NCBI GenBank assembly: GCA_937916345.1
Contig: CALFUE010000108.1
Span: forward strand, 1 to 9,138
DNA length: 9,138 nucleotides
Source of the DNA: an uncultured bacterium
GTDB taxonomy: Bacteria > Bacillota > Clostridia > Lachnospirales > Lachnospiraceae
Direction: 5' to 3'
The translations under genes and the position numbers were made by a program. Numbering within the stretch: position 1 is the first letter of the stretch; each line of letters begins with the position of its first letter. This document shows positions 1-5,363 of the stretch, one piece after another. The notes beneath the pieces were generated by a model, which was given only the letters and a program-made list of their open reading frames with translations, was not told where the DNA came from and searched no databases.

Positions 1-184
1 GCTGAAGAAGACCTTGCTGACAACGACATCCACCTCGGCGCGGAAGTTCTCCATACGAATTGTCAGATTCGGTCAGAATCAGACAAACGATCCTAGTCGT
101 TATAGGAACTGAGAAACAGGCTAATTCTGTACGAAGACTTGCCCTCTGAAAAAGAGAATTAACTACAAAAGGATTTTGGCAAAG
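1..184. other. Window-edge region with no supported gene
   Basis: No gene can be supported here. A plus-strand frame is open from the window edge to a TAG at 94-96 (31 codons), and a minus-strand ATG at 52-54 opens 18 codons running off the edge. The minus-strand ATG has no Shine-Dalgarno sequence, and neither peptide shows a recognisable motif, so either could be chance. The stretch contains an imperfect hairpin at 61-85, a 5-bp inverted repeat (AACGA/TCGTT, 86-101) and a widely spaced 7-bp repeat (TAATTCT at 122-128, AGAATTA at 155-161). It lies beyond the terminator of the rpsI operon. Confidence 0.4.
61..85. repeat. Imperfect 10-bp inverted repeat (hairpin)
   Basis: TGTCAGATTC at 61-70 faces GAATCAGACA at 76-85 around the 5-nt loop GGTCA. 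Nine of ten positions pair, with one A-A mismatch. No T-run follows on either strand, so it is not a standard intrinsic terminator. It could be an operator or an mRNA hairpin belonging to a gene beyond the left edge. Role unknown. Confidence 0.45.
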
Positions 185-219
185 AAAAAGCCCGAAAATG
201 CTGAATTTCCGGGCTTTTT
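181..219 (-). terminator. Intrinsic terminator of the rplM-rpsI operon
   Basis: Read on the minus strand, AGCCCGGAAAT and ATTTTCGGGCT form an 11-bp stem (plus-strand arms 189-199 and 205-215, including one G-T pair) around a 5-nt loop. The stem is followed by the T-rich tract TTTTTCTTT. It starts about 20 nt after the rpsI stop codon. The plus-strand side also has a run of five T after the stem, so it may act in both directions. Confidence 0.93.
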
Positions 220-239
220 CGCATCTTACCTGGTCTCGA

Positions 240-632
240 TTAACGCTTCGAGAACTGCGGAGCACGACGTGCGGCTTTGAGGCCGTACTTCTTTCTCTCT
301 TTCATTCTCGGATCTCTGGTGAGGAACCCGGCGCTCTTTAAGGTGGGGCGCATTTCCTCGTCGACCTTTAACAGGGCTCTCGAGATGCCGTGTCTGATGG
401 CGCCTGCCTGTCCGGTCATTCCTCCGCCCTTGACTGTGACATTCACATCGTACCTGCCATCATTTGAAGTAGCTACCAGTGGCTGGCGGACTGTAACCTT
501 TAAGGTTTCGAGTCCGAAGTAATCATCTATATCTCTCTTATTGATAGTAATCTTTCCCTTTCCCGGTGTCAGATAAACTCTCGCAACAGAGCTTTTTCTT
601 CTGCCGGTTCCATAATATTTGTTCTCTGCCAT
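240..632 (-). CDS. rpsI: 30S ribosomal protein S9
   Basis: Structural protein of the small ribosomal subunit (uS9 family), 130 aa, the usual bacterial length. The N-terminal region has the family signature YYGTGRRKSSVARV (about residues 6-19). The middle has the glycine-rich segment KGGGMTGQAGAIRHGISRAL. The C-terminus is strongly basic and ends in the diagnostic PQFSKR tail, which in known ribosomes reaches the P-site tRNA anticodon region. The start is set by AGGAGG at 641-646, 8 nt upstream. It lies 15 nt after rplM, the standard L13-S9 pair, and is followed by an intrinsic terminator, so it is the last gene of the unit. Confidence 0.98.
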   Translation of the reverse strand: MAENKYYGTGRRKSSVARVYLTPGKGKITINKRDIDDYFGLETLKVTVRQPLVATSNDGRYDVNVTVKGGGMTGQAGAIRHGISRALLKVDEEMRPTLKSAGFLTRDPRMKERKKYGLKAARRAPQFSKR

Positions 633-647
633 TTATCCATCCTCCTA

Positions 648-1076
648 TTATATAGCTAGCACTTCGGGCTTCTGTGCCTCATGCTTGTGCTCGGATCCTG
701 CATATACGAAGAGCTTTGTGTACATCTGTCTACCGAGAGATCCCTTGGGAAGCATTCCCTTTACAGCGTGCTCTACGACTCTCTCGGGATGTCTCTTCAG
801 CATGTCGCGAAGAGTAGTCTCCTTCATGCCGCCTACATAATCAGAGTGATGATAATAGATCTTCTGATCGAGTTTCTTTCCTGTAACAGTGATCTTGTCT
901 GCATTTATGACGATCACATAATCACCGCAGTCCACGTGAGGTGTGAATACTGGCTTGTTCTTGCCACGGAGAACCTTTGCGATCTCCGAAGAAAGACGAC
1001 CGAGATTCTTGCCCTCTGCGTCAACTATGTACCATTTTCTGTCAACGTTTTTTGCACTTGCCATGTATGTATCCAT
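648..1076 (-). CDS. rplM: 50S ribosomal protein L13
   Basis: Large-subunit ribosomal protein of the uL13 family, an early-assembling protein that binds 23S rRNA. From the chosen start it is 142 aa, matching the normal length. It begins MDTYMASAKNVDRKWYIVDA, the conserved N-terminus. Further family motifs are LGRLSSEIAKVLRGK, TPHVDCGDYVIVINA, YYHHSDYVGG and the GMLPKGSLGRQ segment near residue 105. The reading frame stays open 20 codons further upstream, but those residues do not resemble L13, and the in-frame ATG at 1086-1088 overlaps the ribosome binding site. The ATG at 1074-1076 has GGAGG (1082-1086) 5 nt ahead. It is first in a two-gene operon with rpsI and is preceded by a long structured leader. 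Confidence 0.97.
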   Translation of the reverse strand: MDTYMASAKNVDRKWYIVDAEGKNLGRLSSEIAKVLRGKNKPVFTPHVDCGDYVIVINADKITVTGKKLDQKIYYHHSDYVGGMKETTLRDMLKRHPERVVEHAVKGMLPKGSLGRQMYTKLFVYAGSEHKHEAQKPEVLAI

Positions 1077-1213
1077 GTCAACCTCCATGATGTGGCCGCA
1101 TAAATGTCCAAAAAGCGGCTGTCCATAAAATTGCACGGCTCCTCGGGGCTACTTGGAACCAGCAGATGTCAATCACACCCGCAGGTTGAGAAGTCCCGCA
1201 TGGCAGACCAACA
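1077..1213 (-). promoter_or_regulatory. Structured 5' leader of rplM, candidate L13 autoregulatory leader
   Basis: About 135 nt lie between the predicted transcription start and the rplM ATG. The leader holds a strong hairpin at 1157-1187: AACCTGCGGGTG pairs with CATCTGCTGGTT over 12 positions with one T-T mismatch and two G-U pairs, around a 7-nt loop. A second, weaker hairpin (GCCGC/GCGGC, 1095-1099 and 1115-1119, 15-nt loop) sits just upstream of the ribosome binding site. Low-GC Gram-positive bacteria are known to carry a ribosomal protein L13 leader before rplM-rpsI that is thought to mediate feedback control. Position and structure fit that class, but I could not check it against the covariance model. 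Confidence 0.55.
1082..1086 (-). promoter_or_regulatory. Ribosome binding site deciding the rplM start
   Basis: On the minus strand GGAGG lies 5 nt before the ATG at 1074-1076. This fixes that ATG as the rplM start rather than the longer in-frame extension, whose nearest ATG (1086-1088) overlaps this site. Confidence 0.85.
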
Positions 1214-1219
1214 TCGGAG

Positions 1220-1248
1220 ATTTTACTACGCTCCCGCGATATTGTCAA
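1220..1248 (-). promoter_or_regulatory. Sigma-A promoter of rplM-rpsI
   Basis: On the minus strand the -35 box TTGACA (1243-1248) and the -10 box TAAAAT (1220-1225) are separated by exactly 17 nt. This is a perfect -35 and a five-of-six -10. The predicted start is near 1213. It lies between the tRNA-Ser terminator and rplM, so the ribosomal-protein unit is transcribed independently of the tRNA. Confidence 0.88.
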
Positions 1249-1264
1249 TACTTTTTGTTTCATG

Positions 1265-1298
1265 AACAAAACAAGAACCGCCACACCGGCGATCCTTG
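1265..1298 (-). terminator. Intrinsic terminator of the tRNA-Ser unit
   Basis: On the minus strand CAAGGATCGCC pairs with GGCGGTTCTTG over 11 bp (two G-U pairs) around the loop GGTGT, followed by TTTTGTT. The stem begins 7 nt after the mature tRNA 3' end, so it ends a monocistronic tRNA transcript and separates it from the rplM promoter. Confidence 0.82.
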
Positions 1299-1305
1299 CT
1301 TGAAG

Positions 1306-1393
1306 CGGAGAAGGAGGGATTTGAACCCTCGCGCCGGTTTCCCGACCTATACCCTTAGCAGGGGCACCTCTTCGGCCTCTTGAGTACTTCTCC
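1306..1393 (-). tRNA. tRNA-Ser(GCU)
   Basis: An 88-nt class II tRNA that decodes AGC and AGU. The acceptor stem GGAGAAG/CTTCTCC is perfectly paired with discriminator G. The D arm (CTC/GAG), the anticodon loop CTGCTAA with anticodon GCT at 1357-1359, a long variable arm (GTCGG, GAAA loop, CCGGC) and a T arm (GAGGG-TTCAAAT-CCCTC) are all present. The long variable arm is the serine identity hallmark. CCA is not encoded (the bases after the discriminator read CTT), so the 3' end must be trimmed, for example by RNase Z, and CCA added enzymatically. U36-A37 fits the t6A modification made by the TsaB/TsaD system encoded further along this window. It has its own consensus promoter and terminator. 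Confidence 0.97.
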
Positions 1394-1429
1394 GTATCCG
1401 AACTGCACCTTCTCGTAAAGTGCTTTGTT

Positions 1430-1458
1430 ATTATACTATTGAGTTTTATGATTGTCAA
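1430..1458 (-). promoter_or_regulatory. Perfect consensus sigma-A promoter of tRNA-Ser
   Basis: On the minus strand TTGACA (1453-1458), a 17-nt spacer and TATAAT (1430-1435) match the housekeeping consensus at all twelve hexamer positions. The predicted start near 1423 leaves about 30 nt of 5' leader for RNase P to remove. This strength is typical of stable-RNA genes. Confidence 0.93.
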
Positions 1459-1536
1459 GAAAGATTTCGTAAACCCTGTAGCCGCGTCAGCGGCGTGTTT
1501 CCTTAAAAAATCCGTGTGCATCCCGCCGGAGGCTTT

Positions 1537-1567
1537 TAGTGAACGACAAAATTTTTTTCGTTCACTA
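1537..1567. repeat. Perfect 10-bp inverted repeat upstream of hydE, candidate operator
   Basis: TAGTGAACGA (1537-1546) and TCGTTCACTA (1558-1567) are exact inverted copies separated by 11 bp of A/T-rich sequence. The half-site centres are 21 bp apart, two helical turns, so a protein dimer or tetramer could touch both on one DNA face. The centre (1552) lies about 62 bp before one predicted hydE start and about 81 bp before the other. No plus-strand gene precedes it, which argues against its being a terminator, and the T-rich tract after it starts only some 8 nt later. The cognate regulator is not identifiable from the sequence. Confidence 0.6.
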
Positions 1568-1597
1568 TAAATATTTTTTACGTCCATTACAACTAAC

Positions 1598-1626
1598 TTG
1601 ATATAATTATCAGACAGTGCTACAAT
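1598..1626 (+). promoter_or_regulatory. hydE promoter (two overlapping options)
   Basis: Option A is TTGATA (1598-1603), a 17-nt spacer and TACAAT (1621-1626), with five of six matches in each box; its start would fall at or next to the hydE ATG (A1633). Option B is the extended -10 TGATATAAT (1599-1607) with a perfect TATAAT but no good -35; its start near 1614 gives a leader of about 19 nt. The element TTGATA-TAAT-TATCAG is itself nearly palindromic and overlaps both options. Sequence alone cannot choose between them. Confidence 0.65.
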
Positions 1627-1632
1627 ACCCCC

Positions 1633-2688
1633 ATGGATTTGCAGATTTATGAACTGATCGAGAAGCTTCATACCACTCATTCACTCGAAAAAAACGAATA
1701 CCTCGCCCTGATTGAGGCAATAAATGATGAGACCGTGGAAGAACTCGCTCGTCTCGCCACGGAGGTGCGCGAAAAAATATACGGCAGAGATGTATTTGTC
1801 CGTGGTCTGGTCGAAATCAGTAACAGATGCAAAAATAATTGTCTTTATTGTGGAATTAGACGTGATAATAACAATATTCATCGATATTTTCTCACCCCGG
1901 AACAGATACTCTCCTGTGTACAACAGGGCTACTCTCTCGGTTTTCGCACCTTCGTGCTGCAGGGGGGTGAGGACCGCTACTACACGGACGAGCTCCTGTC
2001 CAGTCTGATAGATATCATTAAAAAAAAACACCCCGACTGCGCCGTCACCCTGTCTCTGGGAGAGAGGGGGTACGAGAGCTTTAAGAATCTAAAGGAAGCA
2101 GGGGCGGACAGATATCTGCTCCGCCACGAGACGGCTGACCCCGTCCACTACTCAAAGCTTCACCCGAAGGAGATGTCCTACGAAAGCCGCATGAGCTCCC
2201 TGTATGAGCTGCGGGCGCTGGGCTATCAGGTGGGATGCGGCTTTATGGTGGGTTCCCCCTATCAAACTCCCTCGGAATTGGCGGCTGACCTGAAATTTAT
2301 CGAAAAGTTCAAGCCAGACATGTGCGGCATAGGACCCTTCATCCCCCACAAGGACACGGAATTTCGCGACAGACCGGCGGGGGACGCGGTCCTCACATGC
2401 TATCTGCTCTCCATCATCAGGCTGATGATACCGGATATACTACTCCCCGCCACGACGGCGCTTGCCACTGCGGACCGAAAAGGTCGTGAAAGGGGGCTCC
2501 TTTCCGGAGCAAATGTGCTGATGCCGAATCTGTCTCCCGTGGCAGTGAGAAAGGATTACGCTCTGTACGACGACAAGGTCTGCACCGGCGACGAGTCAGC
2601 GGCCTGCGTCGAGTGCCTGAAAACAAGAGTAGCCTCGGTGGGATATAAGATAGTCACCGAAAGAGGCGACAGAAAGGGATTTTTATGA
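1633..2688 (+). CDS. hydE: [FeFe] hydrogenase H-cluster radical SAM maturase HydE
   Basis: Cytoplasmic radical S-adenosylmethionine enzyme needed to assemble the diiron H-cluster subsite of [FeFe] hydrogenase; recent work on the family places it in processing the HydG-made Fe(CO)2CN-cysteine synthon. It has 351 aa, the normal length. The radical SAM cluster motif CKNNCLYC gives C66, C70 and C73. Family segments FVLQGGED (107-114), TLSLGERG, DRYLLRHETADP (159-170) and GIGPFIPHKDT (232-242) follow. A second cysteine set, C317-x7-C325-x2-C328, matches the accessory iron-sulfur site seen in some HydE proteins. The ATG at 1633 is the only plausible start that keeps the conserved N-terminus, yet it has no Shine-Dalgarno sequence. 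An A9 run encodes K130-K132. The stop overlaps the hydF ATG by 4 nt. Confidence 0.96.
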   Translation: MDLQIYELIEKLHTTHSLEKNEYLALIEAINDETVEELARLATEVREKIYGRDVFVRGLVEISNRCKNNCLYCGIRRDNNNIHRYFLTPEQILSCVQQGYSLGFRTFVLQGGEDRYYTDELLSSLIDIIKKKHPDCAVTLSLGERGYESFKNLKEAGADRYLLRHETADPVHYSKLHPKEMSYESRMSSLYELRALGYQVGCGFMVGSPYQTPSELAADLKFIEKFKPDMCGIGPFIPHKDTEFRDRPAGDAVLTCYLLSIIRLMIPDILLPATTALATADRKGRERGLLSGANVLMPNLSPVAVRKDYALYDDKVCTGDESAACVECLKTRVASVGYKIVTERGDRKGFL

Positions 2689-3890
2689 GTTTAGCAGATA
2701 CGCCCTCCTCAGAGAGACTTCACATAGGATTCTTCGGGCGAACCAATGCCGGCAAATCCAGTCTGATAAATGCTCTGACAGGCTCAAATGTGTCCTTGGT
2801 CTCGGAATTACCGGGTACTACCACCGATCCGGTCAAAAAAGCCATGGAGTTGCTCCCCATCGGACCGGTGCTCCTCATCGACACCCCGGGCTACGGGGAT
2901 GAGAGCGCTCTCGGAGACGCAAGAATGAAGTGCATGCTCTCTGTGCTGAATCACTGCGATATGGCAGTAATTGTCATCGATGGACACACCGGGCTCCAGG
3001 AGGAAGACCGGCGGATGCTGGACAGCGTAGCTGAAAAAAAGCTGCCCTGCATCACTGTATACAATAAATGTGATCTGCCCCCGCGGGACAACGGCAGCAA
3101 CAGCGGCAAAACAGAAGTCAGGACCTCCATATCCGTCAGCGCAAAGACAGTCGCCGGTGTAAAGGAACTGAAGGATGCCATCATCAGGCTCCGGACCGAG
3201 GTGTTGGAAAAGCCAAAGAGCCTATTTGGCGATCTGATCAAAGAAGGAGACACCGTAATTTTAGTCTGTCCCATAGATGAGTCAGCCCCAAAGGGCAGGC
3301 TGATTCTTCCGCAGGTTCTTGCCATTAGGGATATACTGGATCACAATGCATTGTCCGTCGTCATAAAAGAGACAGAACTTGGAGGTGTTTTAGTCAAAAC
3401 AGACATTAAACCGACACTTGTGGTGACAGACAGTCAGGTCTTTAAGACCGTAAATGAACTCGTACCCGCCGATATACCCCTGACTTCCTTTTCCATATTA
3501 ATGGCAAGATATAAGGGATATCTCAAGACTGCGATGGAGGGGATCGACGCCATAGAAAGGCTAAGGGACGATGATAGAATACTTATGGCAGAAGGCTGCA
3601 CGCACCACAGACAATGCGGCGATATCGGAACAGTGAAGATTCCGGTCTGGCTGAGGGAGTACACCGACAAAAAACTCATTATAGAGACCTGCAGCGGAAA
3701 CGATTTCCCGGAGGACTTGAGCACTTATTCCGTAGTGATACACTGCGGCGGGTGCATGCTCAATGAGCGCGAGATCAACTGGAGGATGCAGTGCGCCCTG
3801 GACCAGGGGATTCCCTTTACAAACTACGGCACTGTCATCGCGAAGCTGACAGGAGCTTACGACAGAAGCATAGCAGCGCTAAAGCTTTGA
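2685..3890 (+). CDS. hydF: [FeFe] hydrogenase maturation GTPase HydF
   Basis: GTPase and iron-sulfur scaffold on which the diiron subcluster is completed before delivery to the hydrogenase HydA; 401 aa, typical length. The N-terminal GTPase domain has the P-loop GRTNAGKSS (18-26), GTTTDP (44-49) as switch I, DTPG (66-69), NKCD (127-130) and SAK (152-154). A middle dimerisation domain follows, then the C-terminal cluster-binding domain with C305-x-H307, 45 residues, H353-C354-x2-C357. This is the HydF signature CxH...HCxxC. The ATG overlaps the hydE TGA (ATGA), and AAAGGGA (2673-2679) lies 5 nt ahead, so translation is probably coupled to hydE. hydG follows after 30 nt. Confidence 0.97.
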   Translation: MSLADTPSSERLHIGFFGRTNAGKSSLINALTGSNVSLVSELPGTTTDPVKKAMELLPIGPVLLIDTPGYGDESALGDARMKCMLSVLNHCDMAVIVIDGHTGLQEEDRRMLDSVAEKKLPCITVYNKCDLPPRDNGSNSGKTEVRTSISVSAKTVAGVKELKDAIIRLRTEVLEKPKSLFGDLIKEGDTVILVCPIDESAPKGRLILPQVLAIRDILDHNALSVVIKETELGGVLVKTDIKPTLVVTDSQVFKTVNELVPADIPLTSFSILMARYKGYLKTAMEGIDAIERLRDDDRILMAEGCTHHRQCGDIGTVKIPVWLREYTDKKLIIETCSGNDFPEDLSTYSVVIHCGGCMLNEREINWRMQCALDQGIPFTNYGTVIAKLTGAYDRSIAALKL

Positions 3891-3920
3891 GCATATTTTT
3901 AAGAAAGAAGGACCGATAAG

Positions 3921-5363
3921 ATGTACGACATGAAATCTATAAAGGCTGAGGAATTTATCGACGATGCGGAGATCCGAGAAACCCTAGAATACGCCGAAAA
4001 GAACAAGGCAAACAGGGCTTTGATAAAGGAAATACTGGAGAAGGCTAGACCCGTTAAAACTGCCACAGGCTGCACCTGCAGCGGACTTTCTCACCGGGAT
4101 GCGAGCGTACTGTTGGCATGCGAGGAACCCGATCTCATAGAGATGATGTACGAGATCGCCGAGGAAATCAAACTGGCATTTTACGGTAACAGGATCGTGA
4201 TCTTCGCGCCCCTGTATCTCTCCAATTACTGCATAAACAGCTGTCTGTACTGCCCCTACCACTCAAAGAACAAACACATCACCAGAAAAAAGCTGACTCA
4301 GGATGAGGTGAGAGCTGAAGTCATAGCTTTGCAGGATATGGGGCACAAAAGACTTGCCATCGAGGCGGGGGAGGATCCGAAGAACAACCCCATCGAGTAC
4401 ATACTCGAGTGTATCGACACCATCTACAGCGTCCATCACAAAAACGGCGATATCCGCCGTGTGAATGTCAATATCGCGGCCACCACGGTGGAAAACTTCG
4501 CGAAATTAAAGGACGCGGGCATAGGTACCTATATACTCTTTCAGGAGACCTACCACAAGAAAAGCTACGAAAAACTCCATCCTACAGGACCGAAATCAGA
4601 TTATGCCTACCATACAGAGGCCATGGACAGGGCTATGGCAGGCGGCATCGACGATGTAGGTCTGGGAGTCCTCTTCGGACTGGAACTCTACAAGTACGAA
4701 TTCTGCGGACTCATCATGCACGCGGAGCATCTGGAAGCGGTAAATGGCGTGGGACCCCACACCATCAGCGTCCCGAGAGTCAAGCATGCGGACGACATAG
4801 ACCCCAAAGCTTTCGACAACAGCATAGACGACGAGACCTTCACAAAAATTGCCGCCTGCATCAGGCTGGCTGTCCCCTACACCGGCATGATAGTGTCCAC
4901 CCGCGAGTCCGAGCCTGTGAGAAAGAGGCTCCTTCAGGTGGGCATCTCACAGGTCAGCGGCGGTTCACGCACATCCGTGGGAGGCTATACCACAGAGGAG
5001 CGACCTCACGATACGGAGCAGTTCGATGTCTCCGACCAGCGCTCCCTGGATGAGGTGGTGCGCTGGCTGATGGAGACCGACCATGTGCCCTCCTTCTGCA
5101 CAGCATGCTACAGAGCCGGCCGCACGGGAGACCGGTTCATGGAGCTCTGCAAGAGCGGACAGATACTCAACTGCTGCCATCCGAACGCTCTGATGACGCT
5201 GGCGGAATATCTGGAGGACTACGCCTCCCCCGGGACTAAAAATATTGGATATGAAATGATCGAGAGGGAGCTAGCGAAGATACCAAAAGATACAATCCGC
5301 AAGACGGCTCTGAAGAATATTACCGATATCAGAAACAGCAACAGGAGAGATTTCAGATTCTAA
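3921..5363 (+). CDS. hydG: [FeFe] hydrogenase H-cluster radical SAM maturase HydG (tyrosine lyase)
   Basis: Radical SAM enzyme that cleaves tyrosine to p-cresol and dehydroglycine and converts the latter to CO and cyanide, loading them on an iron-cysteine centre as the H-cluster precursor. It has 480 aa, typical length. The SAM-cluster motif CINSCLYC gives C104, C108 and C111, followed by PYHSKN. EAGEDPKNNP (148-157) and the QETYH segment (208-212) match the family. The C-terminal auxiliary cluster motif that separates HydG from the related thiamine enzyme ThiH is intact: C393-x2-C396-x22-C419. AAGGA (3908-3912) lies 8 nt before the ATG. Its TAA at 5361-5363 interlocks with the stop codon of the convergent gene ispD. 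It is the last gene of hydEFG. Confidence 0.97.
   Translation: MYDMKSIKAEEFIDDAEIRETLEYAEKNKANRALIKEILEKARPVKTATGCTCSGLSHRDASVLLACEEPDLIEMMYEIAEEIKLAFYGNRIVIFAPLYLSNYCINSCLYCPYHSKNKHITRKKLTQDEVRAEVIALQDMGHKRLAIEAGEDPKNNPIEYILECIDTIYSVHHKNGDIRRVNVNIAATTVENFAKLKDAGIGTYILFQETYHKKSYEKLHPTGPKSDYAYHTEAMDRAMAGGIDDVGLGVLFGLELYKYEFCGLIMHAEHLEAVNGVGPHTISVPRVKHADDIDPKAFDNSIDDETFTKIAACIRLAVPYTGMIVSTRESEPVRKRLLQVGISQVSGGSRTSVGGYTTEERPHDTEQFDVSDQRSLDEVVRWLMETDHVPSFCTACYRAGRTGDRFMELCKSGQILNCCHPNALMTLAEYLEDYASPGTKNIGYEMIERELAKIPKDTIRKTALKNITDIRNSNRRDFRF

Larger units (their letters stand above)
1394..1632. other. Divergent intergenic region between tRNA-Ser and hydE
   Basis: No gene is seen here. The left part holds the minus-strand tRNA-Ser promoter and the right part holds the plus-strand hydE promoter region. 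Between them are a small GC-rich hairpin (GCCGC-GTCA-GCGGC, 1481-1494) and a perfect 10-bp inverted repeat at 1537-1567, followed by an AT-rich tract (1567-1580) that could act as an UP-element-like segment. The small hairpin lacks a T-run and has no evident role. Confidence 0.6.

Noticed and set aside
1..96. Two short edge frames: plus-strand open frame ending at 96 and minus-strand ATG at 52-54
   Set aside because: 31 and 18 codons respectively, no motif, and the minus-strand ATG has no Shine-Dalgarno sequence; lengths are within chance expectation.
1077..1136. Extended N-terminus of L13 (20 extra codons)
   Set aside because: The extension does not match L13, its nearest ATG overlaps the GGAGG, and the shorter form has the standard 142-aa length.
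1253..1270. Near-palindrome TTTGTT/AACAAA upstream of the rplM promoter
   Set aside because: Low-complexity A/T sequence that overlaps the T-run of the tRNA terminator; its symmetry is probably incidental.
1537..1567. Rex or CRP/FNR operator
   Set aside because: The half-site GTGAACGA and the 11-bp spacer do not fit TTGTGAA-type Rex sites or the TGTGA-N6-TCACA spacing.
1537..1580. Intrinsic terminator reading of the palindrome upstream of hydE
   Set aside because: No plus-strand gene precedes it, the stem is only 40% GC, and the T-rich tract is offset by about 8 nt; on the minus strand no T-run follows.
1078..1680. 200-codon minus-strand frame across the tRNA region
   Set aside because: It runs through the tRNA-Ser, its promoter and terminator, and the rplM leader; it has no recognisable domain.
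4409..5053. 214-codon plus-strand frame inside hydG
   Set aside because: Composition shadow of hydG, rich in R, H and G; hydG itself has full family motifs in the other frame.
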